The translations under genes and the position numbers were made by a program. The notes under the pieces were generated by a model. It searched no databases and had not been told where the DNA came from. It saw only the letters and a program-made list of their open reading frames with translations. A stretch of DNA of 64,000 bases, from contig NZ_CP108513.1 in NCBI RefSeq assembly GCF_035989285.1, positions 7,502,001 to 7,566,000 of the forward strand, in the 5' to 3' direction. Of this stretch, positions 42,565 through 56,506 are shown in pieces. This stretch comes from Streptomyces sp. NBC_01235. GTDB taxonomy: Bacteria > Actinomycetota > Actinomycetes > Streptomycetales > Streptomycetaceae. Position 1 is the first letter of the stretch. Every line of letters starts with the position of its first letter.

Positions 42565-43017
42565 ATGACGACACCTGCCCCCCTTGAATGCGGAGTTGCC
42601 GCCATGCAGTCCAACGACGTACGAACGCTCCTGCACTGTGCCCTGCCCACCGCGCTCGCGGGTGTGGCGGGAGTCGCGGTGAGCGCCGCCGTTGCCGGCG
42701 GCAAGGGAGCGCTCGGCGCCGTGTTCGGCGCGGTACTCGTCCTGCTGTTCATGAGCAGCGGACTGGTGGTGCTGCTGCGCACCGCGCGCCAGCTTCCCCA
42801 TCTCTTCCAGTCGATGGGGCTGTTGCTCTACACCACCCAGATCCTTCTGCTGATGATCCTGCTGATCACGTTCAAGGGGACCTCGGCCTTCAATCCGAAA
42901 TGCTTCGCCTTCACGCTGCTCGCGTCCACCCTGGTGTGGATGGCGGCTCAGGTGCGATCGCACATGAAAGCAAAGATCCTCTACGTCGAGCCGGATTCCG
43001 CTCGGACGTCGTCGTGA
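42565..43017 (+). CDS. atpI: ATP synthase protein I
   Basis: The 150-residue protein has four membrane helices (ALAGVAGVAVSAAVAGG, VFGAVLVLLFMSSGLVVLL, LLLYTTQILLLMILLITF, AFTLLASTLVWMAAQV). AtpI assists assembly of the c-ring. Start: ATG 42565 is 6-7 nt after a TACGCT -10-like hexamer (leaderless?), while ATG 42604 has GGAG 9 nt upstream; the longer form is given. First gene of the atp operon. Confidence 0.88.
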   Translation: MTTPAPLECGVAAMQSNDVRTLLHCALPTALAGVAGVAVSAAVAGGKGALGAVFGAVLVLLFMSSGLVVLLRTARQLPHLFQSMGLLLYTTQILLLMILLITFKGTSAFNPKCFAFTLLASTLVWMAAQVRSHMKAKILYVEPDSARTSS

Positions 43018-43239
43018 CCTGTAGGGCCGGTGTAAAGGGACTTCCGCTCTTTTGCTATGGTCTCGCCACAACTGCGGCAGAGCTGGCGCGGGCGGCAGTC
43101 GTGCCTGTGACGTCTCACGGTTCGGAGCCCAGTCGCCGCCCCCTTATCCGCAAGTCCAGTCCAGTGCCGTCCCGCGGTCGCAGGCCGCGCCGACACATCG
43201 AGGTTGCCGTACCCATGCGCCACGCTGAAGGAGCTCGCG

Positions 43240-44049
43240 GTGAGTAACGCCAAGACGCTCGCCTTCGAGACCGACTGTCATATTTTCGACGGGTGCGGTT
43301 TCCCGACCCCCGGCCTGCACTCGTTCATGTTCGAGCCGCTGTTCACCGTCGGCGGCATCGAATTCAACAAGCCGATGCTGCTCTCGCTGGTGAGCACCGT
43401 CCTCGTCATCGGATTCTTCTGGGCCGCCTTCAACAAGCCGAAGCTGGTTCCGGGCAAGCTCCAGATGGTCGGCGAGGCGGGCTACGACTTCGTACGCCGC
43501 GGTGTCGTCTACGAGACGATCGGCAAGCGCGAGGGCGAGAAGTACGTCCCGCTGATGTTCGCGCTGTTCTTCTTCATCTGGATCATGAACCTCTGGTCGA
43601 TCGTCCCGGTCGCCCAGTTCCCGGCCACCGCGGTCATCGCCTTCCCGGCCGGTCTCGCCGCCCTCGTCTACGTCCTGTGGATGAGCATCACGTTCAAGCG
43701 CCACGGCTTCGTCGGCGGCTTCAAGAACATCACCGGCTACGACCGTTCGCTCGGCCCCGTGTTCCCGATGGTCATGTTCTTCGAGTTCCTGTCGAACGTG
43801 TTCATCCGGCCCTTCACGCACGCCGTCCGGCTCTTCGCCAACATGTTCGCCGGGCACGTGCTGATCCTGATCTTCACCATCGGAACCTGGTACCTGCTCA
43901 ACGGCATCGGCATCGCCTACTCGGCGGTCTCGTTCCTGATGGTCATCGTGATGACCGTCTTCGAGCTGTTCATCCAGGCCCTCCAGGCCTACGTCTTCAT
44001 CCTCCTGTCCTGCAGCTACATCCAGGGCGCGCTCGCCGAGCACCACTGA
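43240..44049 (+). CDS. atpB: ATP synthase subunit a
   Basis: GTG 43240 with GAAGGAG upstream; 269 residues. Membrane subunit of Fo that forms the proton half-channels with the c-ring. The essential Arg is in FTHAVRLFANMFAGH (helix 4), and the C-terminal helix has QAYVFILLSCSYIQGA. Six hydrophobic segments are visible. A 222-bp gap after atpI shows no gene. Confidence 0.96.
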   Translation: MSNAKTLAFETDCHIFDGCGFPTPGLHSFMFEPLFTVGGIEFNKPMLLSLVSTVLVIGFFWAAFNKPKLVPGKLQMVGEAGYDFVRRGVVYETIGKREGEKYVPLMFALFFFIWIMNLWSIVPVAQFPATAVIAFPAGLAALVYVLWMSITFKRHGFVGGFKNITGYDRSLGPVFPMVMFFEFLSNVFIRPFTHAVRLFANMFAGHVLILIFTIGTWYLLNGIGIAYSAVSFLMVIVMTVFELFIQALQAYVFILLSCSYIQGALAEHH

Positions 44050-44106
44050 GCACCCAGATCACCATCCCCTGAACTTCCGGTGGCCAACCCCCACCGGCCT
44101 GTGTAA

Positions 44107-44370
<264 letters not shown>

Positions 44371-44410
44371 CGGTCTCGGTCGACGAGAGAATTCCACGGA
44401 AGGAACTGAT

Positions 44411-44962
44411 GTGATCTCGCCCTTGCTGCAACTCGCGGCTGAGGAGGAGTCCCAGAATCCTCTGATCCCGGAGATCCCCGAGCTCGTCATCGGTCTGATC
44501 GCCTTCGCGATCGTGTTCTTCGTCCTGGGCAAGAAGCTCCTTCCGAACATCAACAAGGTTCTGGAAGAGCGTCGCGACGCCATCGAGGGCGGGATCGAAC
44601 AGGCCGAGATCGCTCGGACCGAGGCGCAGAGCGTTCTGGAGCAGTACAAGGCCCAGCTCGCCGAGGCCCGTCACGAGGCCGCGCGGCTGCGCCAGGAGGC
44701 GCAGGAGCAGGGCGCCACGCTCATCACCGAGATGCGCGCGGAAGGCCAGCGCCAGCGCGAGGAGATCGTCGCCGCCGGACACAGCCAGATCGAGGCCGAC
44801 CGCAAGGCCGCCGCGTCCGCGCTGCGTCAGGACGTCGGCAAGCTCGCCACCGAACTGGCCGGCAAGCTCGTCGGCGAGTCCCTCGAGGACCACGCCCGCC
44901 AGAGCCGCGTCATCGACCGCTTCCTCGACGAGCTCGAGGAGAAGGCCGAGGCGTCTCGATGA
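44411..44962 (+). CDS. atpF: ATP synthase subunit b
   Basis: GTG 44411 after GGAAGGAA; 183 residues. One N-terminal membrane helix (LVIGLIAFAIVFFVLGKKLLP) and a long charged coiled coil typical of the peripheral stalk. It dimerises and contacts delta. Stop overlaps the atpH start by 4 nt. Confidence 0.96.
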   Translation: MISPLLQLAAEEESQNPLIPEIPELVIGLIAFAIVFFVLGKKLLPNINKVLEERRDAIEGGIEQAEIARTEAQSVLEQYKAQLAEARHEAARLRQEAQEQGATLITEMRAEGQRQREEIVAAGHSQIEADRKAAASALRQDVGKLATELAGKLVGESLEDHARQSRVIDRFLDELEEKAEASR

Positions 44963-45780
44963 CCGCACACGGAGCGAGCCGCGAGGCATTCGCAGCAGCC
45001 CGTGAGCGTCTCGACGCGCTGACGGACTCCACGTCCGTGGACGCGGCACAGCTGGCCGGCGAGCTGGCAGCCGTCACCGCGCTGCTCGACCGCGAGGTCA
45101 GCTTGCGTCGGGTCCTCACCGACCCGGCGCAGGCCGGCGACGCCAAGGCCGAGCTGGTCCAGCGTCTGCTCGGCACCCAGATCAGCGGCACCACCGCCGA
45201 CCTGGTGTCCGGCACGGTGCGTTCCCGCTGGTCGCAGTCCCGCGACCTGGTGGACGTGCTGGAGGAGCTGGCGAACATCGCCGACCTCACCGCCGCGCAG
45301 AAGGCCGGCTCGCTCGATGACGTCGAGGACGAGCTGTTCCGCTTCGGGCGGATCGTCTCCTCCAACACCGGGCTGCGCGCGGCACTGACCGACCGGAAGG
45401 CCACCGTCTCGGCCAAGAGCGAGCTGCTGCGCAGCCTGCTCGGCGGCCGGGCCGACGCGGCCACCGAGCGTCTGGTGACGCGCCTCGTGACCGCGCCCCG
45501 GGGACGTAGCCTGGAAGCGGGCCTCGAGTCCCTGTCCAAGCTCGCCGCGGAGCGCCGGGACCGCATGGTCGCCGTCGTCACCTCGGCGGTACCGCTGAGC
45601 GACCCGCAGAAGCAGCGCCTCGGCGCCGCCCTCGCGAAGCTCTACGGCCGCCCGATGCACCTCAACCTCGACGTGGACCCCGCGGTCCTCGGCGGGATCC
45701 GGGTGCAGGTGGGCGACGAGGTGATCAACGGATCCCTCGCGGACCGCATCGAGGACGCCGCCCGCCGCATGGCGAGCTAG
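44959..45780 (+). CDS. atpH: ATP synthase subunit delta
   Basis: 273 residues, longer than the ~180 of E. coli, as is normal in actinobacteria. N-terminal helical bundle and the C-terminal LYGRPMHLNLDVDPAVLGGIRVQVGDEVINGSL signature. Joins F1 to the peripheral stalk. ATG 44959 overlaps the atpF stop (ATGA). Confidence 0.96.
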   Translation: MTAHGASREAFAAARERLDALTDSTSVDAAQLAGELAAVTALLDREVSLRRVLTDPAQAGDAKAELVQRLLGTQISGTTADLVSGTVRSRWSQSRDLVDVLEELANIADLTAAQKAGSLDDVEDELFRFGRIVSSNTGLRAALTDRKATVSAKSELLRSLLGGRADAATERLVTRLVTAPRGRSLEAGLESLSKLAAERRDRMVAVVTSAVPLSDPQKQRLGAALAKLYGRPMHLNLDVDPAVLGGIRVQVGDEVINGSLADRIEDAARRMAS

Positions 45781-45914
45781 CAGCAACTCAAGACCGCAGT
45801 ACGAACTGATGGCGGCCCTGGTTGGGCCGTGCAGAGGATTCACCTCTTTCAGGGGGGAGTCCCCATCCCCCCAAAGTGAAACTTCGGGCCCAACAAGGAG
45901 AGCAGGGAACCCAG

Positions 45915-47504
45915 ATGGCGGAGCTCACGATCCGGCCGGAGGAGATCCGGGACGCGCTGGAGAACTTTGTCCAGTCGTACAAGCCGGACGCGGCCTCGCG
46001 CGAGGAGGTCGGTACGGTCACCCTTGCCGGCGACGGCATCGCGAAGGTCGAGGGCCTCCCCTCGGCCATGGCCAACGAACTGCTGAGGTTCGAGGACGGC
46101 ACCCTCGGCCTCGCGCTCAACCTCGAAGAGCGCGAGATCGGTACCGTCATCCTCGGCGAGTTCAGCGGCGTCGAGGAGGGCCAGCCGGTCACCCGCACGG
46201 GAGAGGTCCTGTCCGTCGCCGTCGGCGAGGGCTACCTCGGCCGTGTCGTCGACCCGCTCGGCAACCCGATCGACGGCCTCGGCGAGATCGAGACGTCCGG
46301 CCGCCGTGCCCTGGAGCTGCAGGCTCCGGGTGTCATGGCCCGTAAGTCGGTGCACGAGCCGATGGAGACCGGCTACAAGGCCGTCGACGCGATGACCCCG
46401 ATCGGCCGTGGCCAGCGTCAGCTGATCATCGGTGACCGCCAGACCGGCAAGACCGCCCTGGCTGTCGACACGATCATCAACCAGCGCGACAACTGGCGCT
46501 CCGGCGACGTGAAGAAGCAGGTCCGCTGCGTCTACGTCGCCATCGGCCAGAAGGGCTCGACCATCGCCTCCGTGCGTGGTGCCCTCGAAGAGGCCGGCGC
46601 GCTGGAGTACACGACCATCGTCGCCGCCCCGGCGTCCGACCCGGCCGGCTTCAAGTACCTGGCGCCGTACACCGGTTCGGCCATCGGTCAGCAGTGGATG
46701 TACGAGGGCAAGCACGTCCTCATCATCTTCGACGACCTGTCGAAGCAGGCCGACGCCTACCGCGCCGTGTCGCTGCTGCTGCGCCGCCCGCCGGGCCGCG
46801 AGGCCTACCCGGGTGACGTCTTCTACCTGCACTCCCGCCTGCTGGAGCGTTGCGCGAAGCTCTCCGACGACCTGGGCGCCGGTTCGATGACGGGTCTGCC
46901 GATCGTCGAGACCAAGGCGAACGACGTGTCGGCGTTCATCCCGACCAACGTCATCTCCATCACCGACGGCCAGTGCTTCCTGGAGTCCGACCTGTTCAAC
47001 GCCGGCCAGCGTCCGGCTCTGAACGTCGGTATCTCGGTCTCCCGCGTCGGTGGCTCCGCCCAGCACAAGGCGATGCGGCAGGTGTCCGGCCGGCTCCGCC
47101 TCGACCTCGCCCAGTACCGTGAGCTGGAGGCGTTCGCCGCCTTCGGTTCCGACCTGGACGCCGCGTCGAAGTCCCAGCTGGAACGCGGTCAGCGACTGGT
47201 CGAGCTGCTCAAGCAGCCTCAGTACCAGCCGATGCCGACCGAGGACCAGGTCGTCTCCGTGTGGGCCGGTACCACCGGCAAGATGGACGACGTTCCGGTC
47301 GCCGACGTCCGCCGCTTCGAGAAGGAGCTCCTGGAGTACCTGCACCGCAAGGAGCAGGGCCTCATGACCTCCATCAAGGAGGGCGCGAAGATGTCGGACG
47401 ACACCCTCATCGCTGTTGCCGACGCGATCGCCGAGTTCAAGAAGCAGTTCGAGACCTCGGACGGCAAGCTTCTCGGCGAGGACGCCCCGGCCGCGGCCAA
47501 GTGA
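45915..47504 (+). CDS. atpA: ATP synthase subunit alpha
   Basis: ATG 45915 with AAGGAGAG upstream; 529 residues. Walker [11 protein letters not shown] (about 170-179), non-catalytic nucleotide site, and the [11 protein letters not shown] signature (about 373-383, covering PAxNxxxSVSRVG). Regulatory partner of beta in F1. A 134-bp gap from atpH contains no gene. Confidence 0.98.
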   Translation: MAELTIRPEEIRDALENFVQSYKPDAASREEVGTVTLAGDGIAKVEGLPSAMANELLRFEDGTLGLALNLEEREIGTVILGEFSGVEEGQPVTRTGEVLSVAVGEGYLGRVVDPLGNPIDGLGEIETSGRRALELQAPGVMARKSVHEPMETGYKAVDAMTPIGRGQRQLIIGDRQTGKTALAVDTIINQRDNWRSGDVKKQVRCVYVAIGQKGSTIASVRGALEEAGALEYTTIVAAPASDPAGFKYLAPYTGSAIGQQWMYEGKHVLIIFDDLSKQADAYRAVSLLLRRPPGREAYPGDVFYLHSRLLERCAKLSDDLGAGSMTGLPIVETKANDVSAFIPTNVISITDGQCFLESDLFNAGQRPALNVGISVSRVGGSAQHKAMRQVSGRLRLDLAQYRELEAFAAFGSDLDAASKSQLERGQRLVELLKQPQYQPMPTEDQVVSVWAGTTGKMDDVPVADVRRFEKELLEYLHRKEQGLMTSIKEGAKMSDDTLIAVADAIAEFKKQFETSDGKLLGEDAPAAAK

Positions 47505-47525
47505 CGTAAGGAAGGGACCTGACTC

Positions 47526-49879
<2,354 letters not shown>

Positions 49880-49923
49880 ATCCGGAGCGTCGGAGCCGAT
49901 GAGTTCCGAGCTTTGAAACTGGT

Positions 49924-49954
49924 GTGAGGGGGCGGGCGCGTCCCGCCCCCTCAC
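49924..49954 (+). terminator. Hairpin between atpD and atpC
   Basis: GTGAGGGGGCGGG (49924-49936) and CCCGCCCCCTCAC (49942-49954) form a 13-bp stem with loop CGCGT. It sits inside the operon 45 nt after atpD. It could attenuate atpC, or act as a processing or stability element. Confidence 0.6.
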
Positions 49955-50020
49955 TCACGCCCACTAGACTTGTAACCAACACCCGGCAGAACCCGCCGGG
50001 TGGTGACCCGAGGAGCCACC

Positions 50021-50395
50021 TTGGCTGCTGAGCTGCACGTCGCGCTGGTCGCGGCCGACCGAGAGGTCTGGTCCGGCGAGGCCACCCTGGTCGTCGCGCG
50101 CACCACGTCCGGCGACATCGGCGTCATGCCCGGTCACCAGCCGCTGCTCGGTGTGCTGGAGTCGGGCCCGGTGACCATCCGTACGAGTGATGGTGGAACG
50201 GTCGTCGCCGCAGTGCACGGCGGTTTCATCTCGTTCGCGGACAACAAGCTGTCGCTGCTGGCCGAGATCGCCGAGCTGTCGGACGAGATCGACGTCCAGC
50301 GCGTGGAGCGCGAGCTCGAGCGCGCGAAGGCGGAGGGCGACGCCGCCGCCGAGCGCCGCGCGGACGTACGACTGCGTGCGGCGGCGACGCGCTGA
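50021..50395 (+). CDS. atpC: ATP synthase subunit epsilon
   Basis: TTG 50021 with AGGAG 5 nt upstream gives 124 residues; the in-frame GTG at 50000 has no such site. N-terminal beta sandwich (ELHVALVAADREVWSGEATLV, GDIGVMPGHQPLLGVLESGPV) and a C-terminal helical pair (VERELERAKAEGDAAAERRAD). It is the coupling and inhibitory subunit. Last gene of the operon. Confidence 0.96.
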   Translation: MAAELHVALVAADREVWSGEATLVVARTTSGDIGVMPGHQPLLGVLESGPVTIRTSDGGTVVAAVHGGFISFADNKLSLLAEIAELSDEIDVQRVERELERAKAEGDAAAERRADVRLRAAATR

Positions 50396-50419
50396 CCCGC
50401 GCGAGCCTGCATGACGTCA

Positions 50420-50467
50420 CTCAGCCGCGGTCGGCTCCGGAGCAATCCGGAGCCGACCGCGGCTGAG
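50420..50467 (+). terminator. Terminator of the atp operon
   Basis: Perfect 21-bp arms 50420-50440 and 50447-50467, loop AGCAAT. It begins 24 nt after the atpC stop. Confidence 0.9.
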
Positions 50468-50536
50468 GCAGATATGGATGTTTTTTCCGTTCCGTTACCT
50501 ATTTTCGGTACCTAGGAGACGAGGAGGTCGGTGTCG

Positions 50537-50983
50537 ATGGTCCTCGCTCTGACTGTGTGCGGAATCGTCGTGGCCCTGGTGGCGCTGGGGCTGTTCGTCT
50601 TCGGCCTGCGCCGCAGACTCATCCAGCGCTCGGGCGGCACCTTCGACTGTTCCCTGCGCTGGGACGTACCCGAGAAACCGGACACCAGCGGAAAAGGCTG
50701 GAGCTACGGTGTCGCCCGCTACAACGGCGACCGCATCGAGTGGTACCGCGTCTTCTCCTACGCCTACCGCCCGCGCCGCGTCCTGGAGCGCGGCTCGATC
50801 GAGGTGGCCGGCCGCCGCCTCCCCGAGGGAGAGGAGGAGCTGGCCCTCCTCTCCGACGCCGTCGTCCTGGTCTGTCTGCACCGGGGTACGCGCCTCGAAC
50901 TCGCCATGAGCGAGGACGCGCTGACCGGTTTCCTCGCCTGGCTGGAGGCGGCCCCGCCCGGTCAGCGAGTCAACGTCGCCTGA
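50537..50983 (+). CDS. DUF2550 family protein
   Basis: ATG 50537 is 9 nt from GAGGAGG, a better distance than GTG 50531; 148 residues. One N-terminal membrane helix (LALTVCGIVVALVALGLFVFGL) and a cytoplasmic-looking beta domain (FDCSLRW, GWSYGVARYNGDRIEWYRVFSY). DUF2550 is found next to atpC in most actinobacteria; function unknown. The following ~280 bp to the chitinase end show no gene. Confidence 0.93.
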   Translation: MVLALTVCGIVVALVALGLFVFGLRRRLIQRSGGTFDCSLRWDVPEKPDTSGKGWSYGVARYNGDRIEWYRVFSYAYRPRRVLERGSIEVAGRRLPEGEEELALLSDAVVLVCLHRGTRLELAMSEDALTGFLAWLEAAPPGQRVNVA

Positions 50984-51261
50984 CATGCCGGGTGTCGGAC
51001 GTCCTCCTGGCCGACCACGACCGTGCGGGTGTCGGGGCCGGGCGTCACCGTGATCCGGAGGGGCCACGCGGCCGGAAGAGCCGAGGTCGGCACCCCGGTG
51101 AAACTCCCCGGCGGACGCCGTCCTGGACCTGGTCGACCGGCATGCCGTGTGGAGCCGAGTGACCCCGCGCCGCGGACGCCGGGGGCGTGTGGGGCGCGCG
51201 AAGGCCCGCCGCGGACCGGCCCGCAGGCCGGCCGCGACGGGCGCGCGGAACGAGCGGAGGG

Positions 51262-53085
<1,824 letters not shown>

Positions 53086-53146
53086 TCTGCGCCTCCTCGG
53101 GGGGAGTTGGGGGGCGCGACTGAGCCTTCACGCCCACAGTGCCGCG

Positions 53147-53188
53147 AGAATAGAAAGGTCTGGACCACGGGTCAATAGGTCTGGACCA
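53147..53188 (-). promoter_or_regulatory. Chitin-inducible promoter with two 12-bp direct repeats
   Basis: On the minus strand TGGTCCAGACCT occurs twice, at 53188-53177 and 53167-53156, exactly 21 bp apart. Between and after them are TTGACC (53175-53170) and TATTCT (53152-53147) with a 17-bp spacer. This equals the direct-repeat promoter known from Streptomyces chitinase genes, where DasR-type and two-component regulators act. Confidence 0.9.
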
Positions 53189-53216
53189 CTCTCGTCGGCG
53201 GTGTGCCGGACAGACC

Positions 53217-53867
53217 CTAGATCCCCAACTCCTGTGCCAGCACCGCCGCTTGCACCCGGCTGCGCAGCTCCAGCTTCCCCAGCAGCCTGCTGACGTGCGT
53301 CTTCACCGTCGCCTCAGCCATGTCCAGCCGCTTCGCGATCCCCGCGTTGGACATCCCCTCGCCGAGACAGGCCAGCACCTCGCGCTCGCGCCGGGTGAGG
53401 GTGTCGAGGACGGCGGGGTCGGCCCTCGGCTCCCGTACCGGCTTCGCGGCGAACTCGGCGATCAGCCGACGCGTCACGGCCGGGGCGATCAGCCCTTCCC
53501 CGCCCGCCACCGTGCGGACGGCCGTCAGCAGATCCCTCGCCTCCGTGTTCTTCAGCAGGAACCCGGCCGCACCGGCCCGCAGTGCCCCGAACACATACGC
53601 GTCGAGGTCGAACGTGGTCAGCACCAGGACGTCGGCGAGACCCTCCTCGACGACCTTCCGGGTCGCCGACACCCCGTCGAGCCGCGGCATCTGAACGTCC
53701 ATCAGCACCAGGTCGGGCCGTAGCTCGCGGGCCAGCGCCACCGCCTGCTCCCCGTCCGCCGCCTCGCCGACCACCTCGATGTCGGGCGCGCTGCGCAGGA
53801 TGAGGACGAGCCCGGCGCGCACGGCGGACTGGTCCTCGGCGACCAGGACCCGGATGGCGGAGCTCAT
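53217..53867 (-). CDS. NarL-type response regulator
   Basis: 216 residues; receiver domain (VLVAEDQSAVRAG, phospho-Asp in LVLMDVQMPRLDG, Lys in FLLKNTE) and a LuxR-type HTH (LTRREREVLACLGEGMSNAGIAKRLDMAEATVKTHVSRLL). ATG 53867 overlaps the kinase stop (ATGA). Target genes unknown; the neighbouring membrane protein gene or the chitinase are possible but not indicated by the sequence. Confidence 0.93.
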   Translation of the reverse strand: MSSAIRVLVAEDQSAVRAGLVLILRSAPDIEVVGEAADGEQAVALARELRPDLVLMDVQMPRLDGVSATRKVVEEGLADVLVLTTFDLDAYVFGALRAGAAGFLLKNTEARDLLTAVRTVAGGEGLIAPAVTRRLIAEFAAKPVREPRADPAVLDTLTRREREVLACLGEGMSNAGIAKRLDMAEATVKTHVSRLLGKLELRSRVQAAVLAQELGI

Positions 53868-55057
53868 GCGGGCTCTCCTTCCACGAGGGGGAACGTGGCA
53901 CGTACCGTCCAGCGGGAGCCCTCCGGCCCGGCGTCGAACGTGCCGCCCAGCAGCGCCGCCCGCTCCCGCATCCCGACGAGCCCGGCGCCCGAACCCGGGG
54001 CGCGGGGCCCGTCCCGGTGGCCGTAGGGGCTCAGCACCCGCACGTCGAGCACACCGTCGCGCTGCGCGAGGGCGACGGTGACCCGGCCGGGGCACGCGTG
54101 CTTCAGCGCGTTGGTCAGCGACTCCTGGACGATCCGGTAGGCGGCCAGTTCGACGGGGGCGGGGACCTGGCGGTGCTCCGCGTCGAGGCTGACGTCCAGG
54201 CCGTTGGCGCGGGCGCCGTCGACCAGGGCCTCCAGGCCGTCGAGGGTGGGGGCCGCGGCCGGCTCGTTGTCCCCACTGCCGTCGCGCAGGATCCCGATCA
54301 GCCGCCGCATCTCCGCCAGCCCCTCGACGCTGTTCTCGCGGATCACCGACAGGGCCTGCTGGGAGGTGTCCGGGTCGTCGAGGGAGAGGGCCGCCGTCGA
54401 GTGGATGGCGATCGCGGAGAGGTGGTTGGCGACCATGTCGTGCAACTCCCTTGCCATTCGCGCCCGTTCGGTCGTGACGGCCTGGGCGCGGTCCATCTCC
54501 GCGAGCAGCGCGGTCTGTTCGGCCCGCAGCCGGGCTGCCTCGGCGGCGTCCCGGTGGTTGCGCACGATCCAGCCGGTGGCGGCCGGCCCGTACGCCACGA
54601 CGCCGACGACCACGCCGATCAGCAGTGCCTCCGGCACCCGCCACACCGCGAACGGCACCAGTGTCCCCGCGACCGTGAGCAGTCCGGTGATCCACTGGAT
54701 ACGGCGGGCCGACGCGAGCGGGCCGTACAGGACGGCCGCGTACATGACGTCGGTGAACATCAGGACGGTGGACACGTTGCCCTGGGTCGCGAGGTCCGCG
54801 GTGATCGCGACCGTGCCGGTCAGCAGGGCCGCGCGCGGGGCCGTCCGGCGCATCAACTCGCAGCCGGCCAGCACCGTGAGCGGTACCAGGACGGGCCAGG
54901 GGCCGTCGAACAGCGTGATCGGATCGTCGGACCGCCGCGTGCCCAGACGGCTGACGACCAGCAACAGGCCGCCGAGCAGCCCGCCGGCCGCGACGTACAC
55001 GTCGAAGCGGTGCGGGCGGGGCAGTCGGTGCAGTTCTCGGACAGCCATGCCCTCCAT
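53864..55057 (-). CDS. Sensor histidine kinase, HisKA_3 type
   Basis: 397 residues from ATG 55057, or 394 from ATG 55048; the ribosome site does not decide. The N-terminal half has about six membrane helices with short loops. The phospho-acceptor is in ARMARELHDMVANHLSAI; the ATPase domain ends with GAGLVGMRERAALLGG. Pairs with the overlapping NarL-type regulator. The ligand is not predictable. Confidence 0.92.
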   Translation of the reverse strand: MEGMAVRELHRLPRPHRFDVYVAAGGLLGGLLLVVSRLGTRRSDDPITLFDGPWPVLVPLTVLAGCELMRRTAPRAALLTGTVAITADLATQGNVSTVLMFTDVMYAAVLYGPLASARRIQWITGLLTVAGTLVPFAVWRVPEALLIGVVVGVVAYGPAATGWIVRNHRDAAEAARLRAEQTALLAEMDRAQAVTTERARMARELHDMVANHLSAIAIHSTAALSLDDPDTSQQALSVIRENSVEGLAEMRRLIGILRDGSGDNEPAAAPTLDGLEALVDGARANGLDVSLDAEHRQVPAPVELAAYRIVQESLTNALKHACPGRVTVALAQRDGVLDVRVLSPYGHRDGPRAPGSGAGLVGMRERAALLGGTFDAGPEGSRWTVRATFPLVEGEPA

Positions 55058-55201
55058 CCAACACGCCCCGCGCCCCGTCCGCCTGCTCCCCTGGAACGGT
55101 CCCCAACTGCATCTTTCGATGTACCGCGAGTTCGTCACCGCCGACGACGAGAGGCGCTTTCCCGCACGGGAGCCTGGGAGGGTGAGCGAGAGGAGCGAAC
55201 C

Positions 55202-55783
55202 GTGGTCGTCGGACTGATCATCGCCTGCGAGGTGGCCTTCTGGGTGCTGCTGGCCGCCGGACTGGCCTTCCGGTACGTGTTCCGGATGCCGCGAGCGGGC
55301 CTGGCCCTGCTGCTGTGCGAGCCGCTGCTGGAGGTCGTGCTGTTCGCCGTGACCGCGATCGACCTCAGATACGGCGCCGAGCCGGACTGGCGGCACGGCC
55401 TCGCCGCCGTCTACATCGGCTTCACCGTGGGCCTCGGCCACTCCACGATCAAGTGGGCCGACGCCCGCGTCGCCCACCGCTTCGCCGGCGGCCCGCCGCC
55501 CGTGCGTCCGCCGAAGTACGGCACGGCCCGCGCCGTCCATGAGTGGAAGGTCGCGGGCCGCTGGATCCTCGCCGCGCTGGTCGCCATGGCCCTGCTCCAG
55601 GCAGCCGTCGGGTACGTCGGCGACGACGGCGACATCGGCTCGCTGCGGGCGTGGCAGCAGCGGATGCTCTTCGTCATCGGTATCAACGTCGTCATCGCGG
55701 GGAGCTACACCCTGTTCCCGAAGCGGCGACCGAAGGACGGCCCGAAGGACGGCCCGGAACAGGAACCGGCCAAGATGCGCTGA
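55202..55783 (+). CDS. Integral membrane protein, Streptomyces-conserved
   Basis: GTG 55202 with GAGAGGAG upstream; 193 residues. Five hydrophobic segments, a conserved YGAEPDWRHGLAAVYIGFTVGLGHSTIKWAD stretch and a charged tail (KRRPKDGPKDG). No catalytic motif. Divergent from the two-component genes (144 bp apart), which could share its control region. Confidence 0.75.
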   Translation: MVVGLIIACEVAFWVLLAAGLAFRYVFRMPRAGLALLLCEPLLEVVLFAVTAIDLRYGAEPDWRHGLAAVYIGFTVGLGHSTIKWADARVAHRFAGGPPPVRPPKYGTARAVHEWKVAGRWILAALVAMALLQAAVGYVGDDGDIGSLRAWQQRMLFVIGINVVIAGSYTLFPKRRPKDGPKDGPEQEPAKMR

Positions 55784-55918
55784 GCGCTCCGCTGCGGATC
55801 CGGTGGTCACCCACGGGTCCGCTGTGGCCGGTCGTGCCCACGCGGCGGAGCCGCACATGTCACAGCCCCGTGCCCCTTTGGGGCGCGGCCGAACCGCAGT
55901 GGATTTCGCCGGACCCGC

Positions 55919-56506
55919 TCAGCGTTCGCCGCCAGGCACCCACAGGACGTCGCCGACCGCCTTGTTGGCCGTGCGGGCCAGGATGAACAGCAGGTCCGAG
56001 AGGCGGTTGAGGTAGGTCGCGGTGAGCGGGTTCATGCTGCCATCTCCTCCTTCGGCGCCGTGCGCCTCCAGCGCCGCCCAGGTGGAGCGTTCGGCCCGGC
56101 GGACGACCGTGCAGGCCTGGTGGAGCAGGGCCGCGCCCGGGGTGCCGCCGGGGAGGATGAACGAGCGGAGCTTCTCGAGCCGCTCGTTGAAGTGGTCGCA
56201 GTCCGCCTCCAGACGGTCGATGTAGAACTGCTCGACCCTCAGGGGAGGGAACTCGGGGTTGTCCACCACCGGCGTCGAAAGGTCCGCGCCCACGTCGAAC
56301 AAGTCGTTCTGGACGCGGGTGAGAACTTTGACGAGCTCCTCGTCCAGTCCGCCCAGCGCGAGCGCCGTGCCGATGGCCGCGTTCGCCTCGTTGGCGTCGG
56401 CGTACGCGGCGATCCGGAGGTCGGTCTTGGCGACCCGGCTCATGTCGCCGAGGGCGGTCGTGCCCTGGTCGCCGGTTCTGGTGTAGATGCGCGTCAGATT
56501 GACCAT
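55919..56506 (-). CDS. Cob(I)alamin adenosyltransferase, PduO type
   Basis: 195 residues. N-terminal RIYTRTGDQGTTAL ATP-binding loop, DANEANAAIG, VDLSTP region and C-terminal LNRLSDLLFILAR are diagnostic. It transfers the adenosyl group of ATP to cobalamin, making coenzyme B12. Single gene; an adenosylcobalamin-dependent enzyme is not in this window. Confidence 0.95.
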   Translation of the reverse strand: MVNLTRIYTRTGDQGTTALGDMSRVAKTDLRIAAYADANEANAAIGTALALGGLDEELVKVLTRVQNDLFDVGADLSTPVVDNPEFPPLRVEQFYIDRLEADCDHFNERLEKLRSFILPGGTPGAALLHQACTVVRRAERSTWAALEAHGAEGGDGSMNPLTATYLNRLSDLLFILARTANKAVGDVLWVPGGER

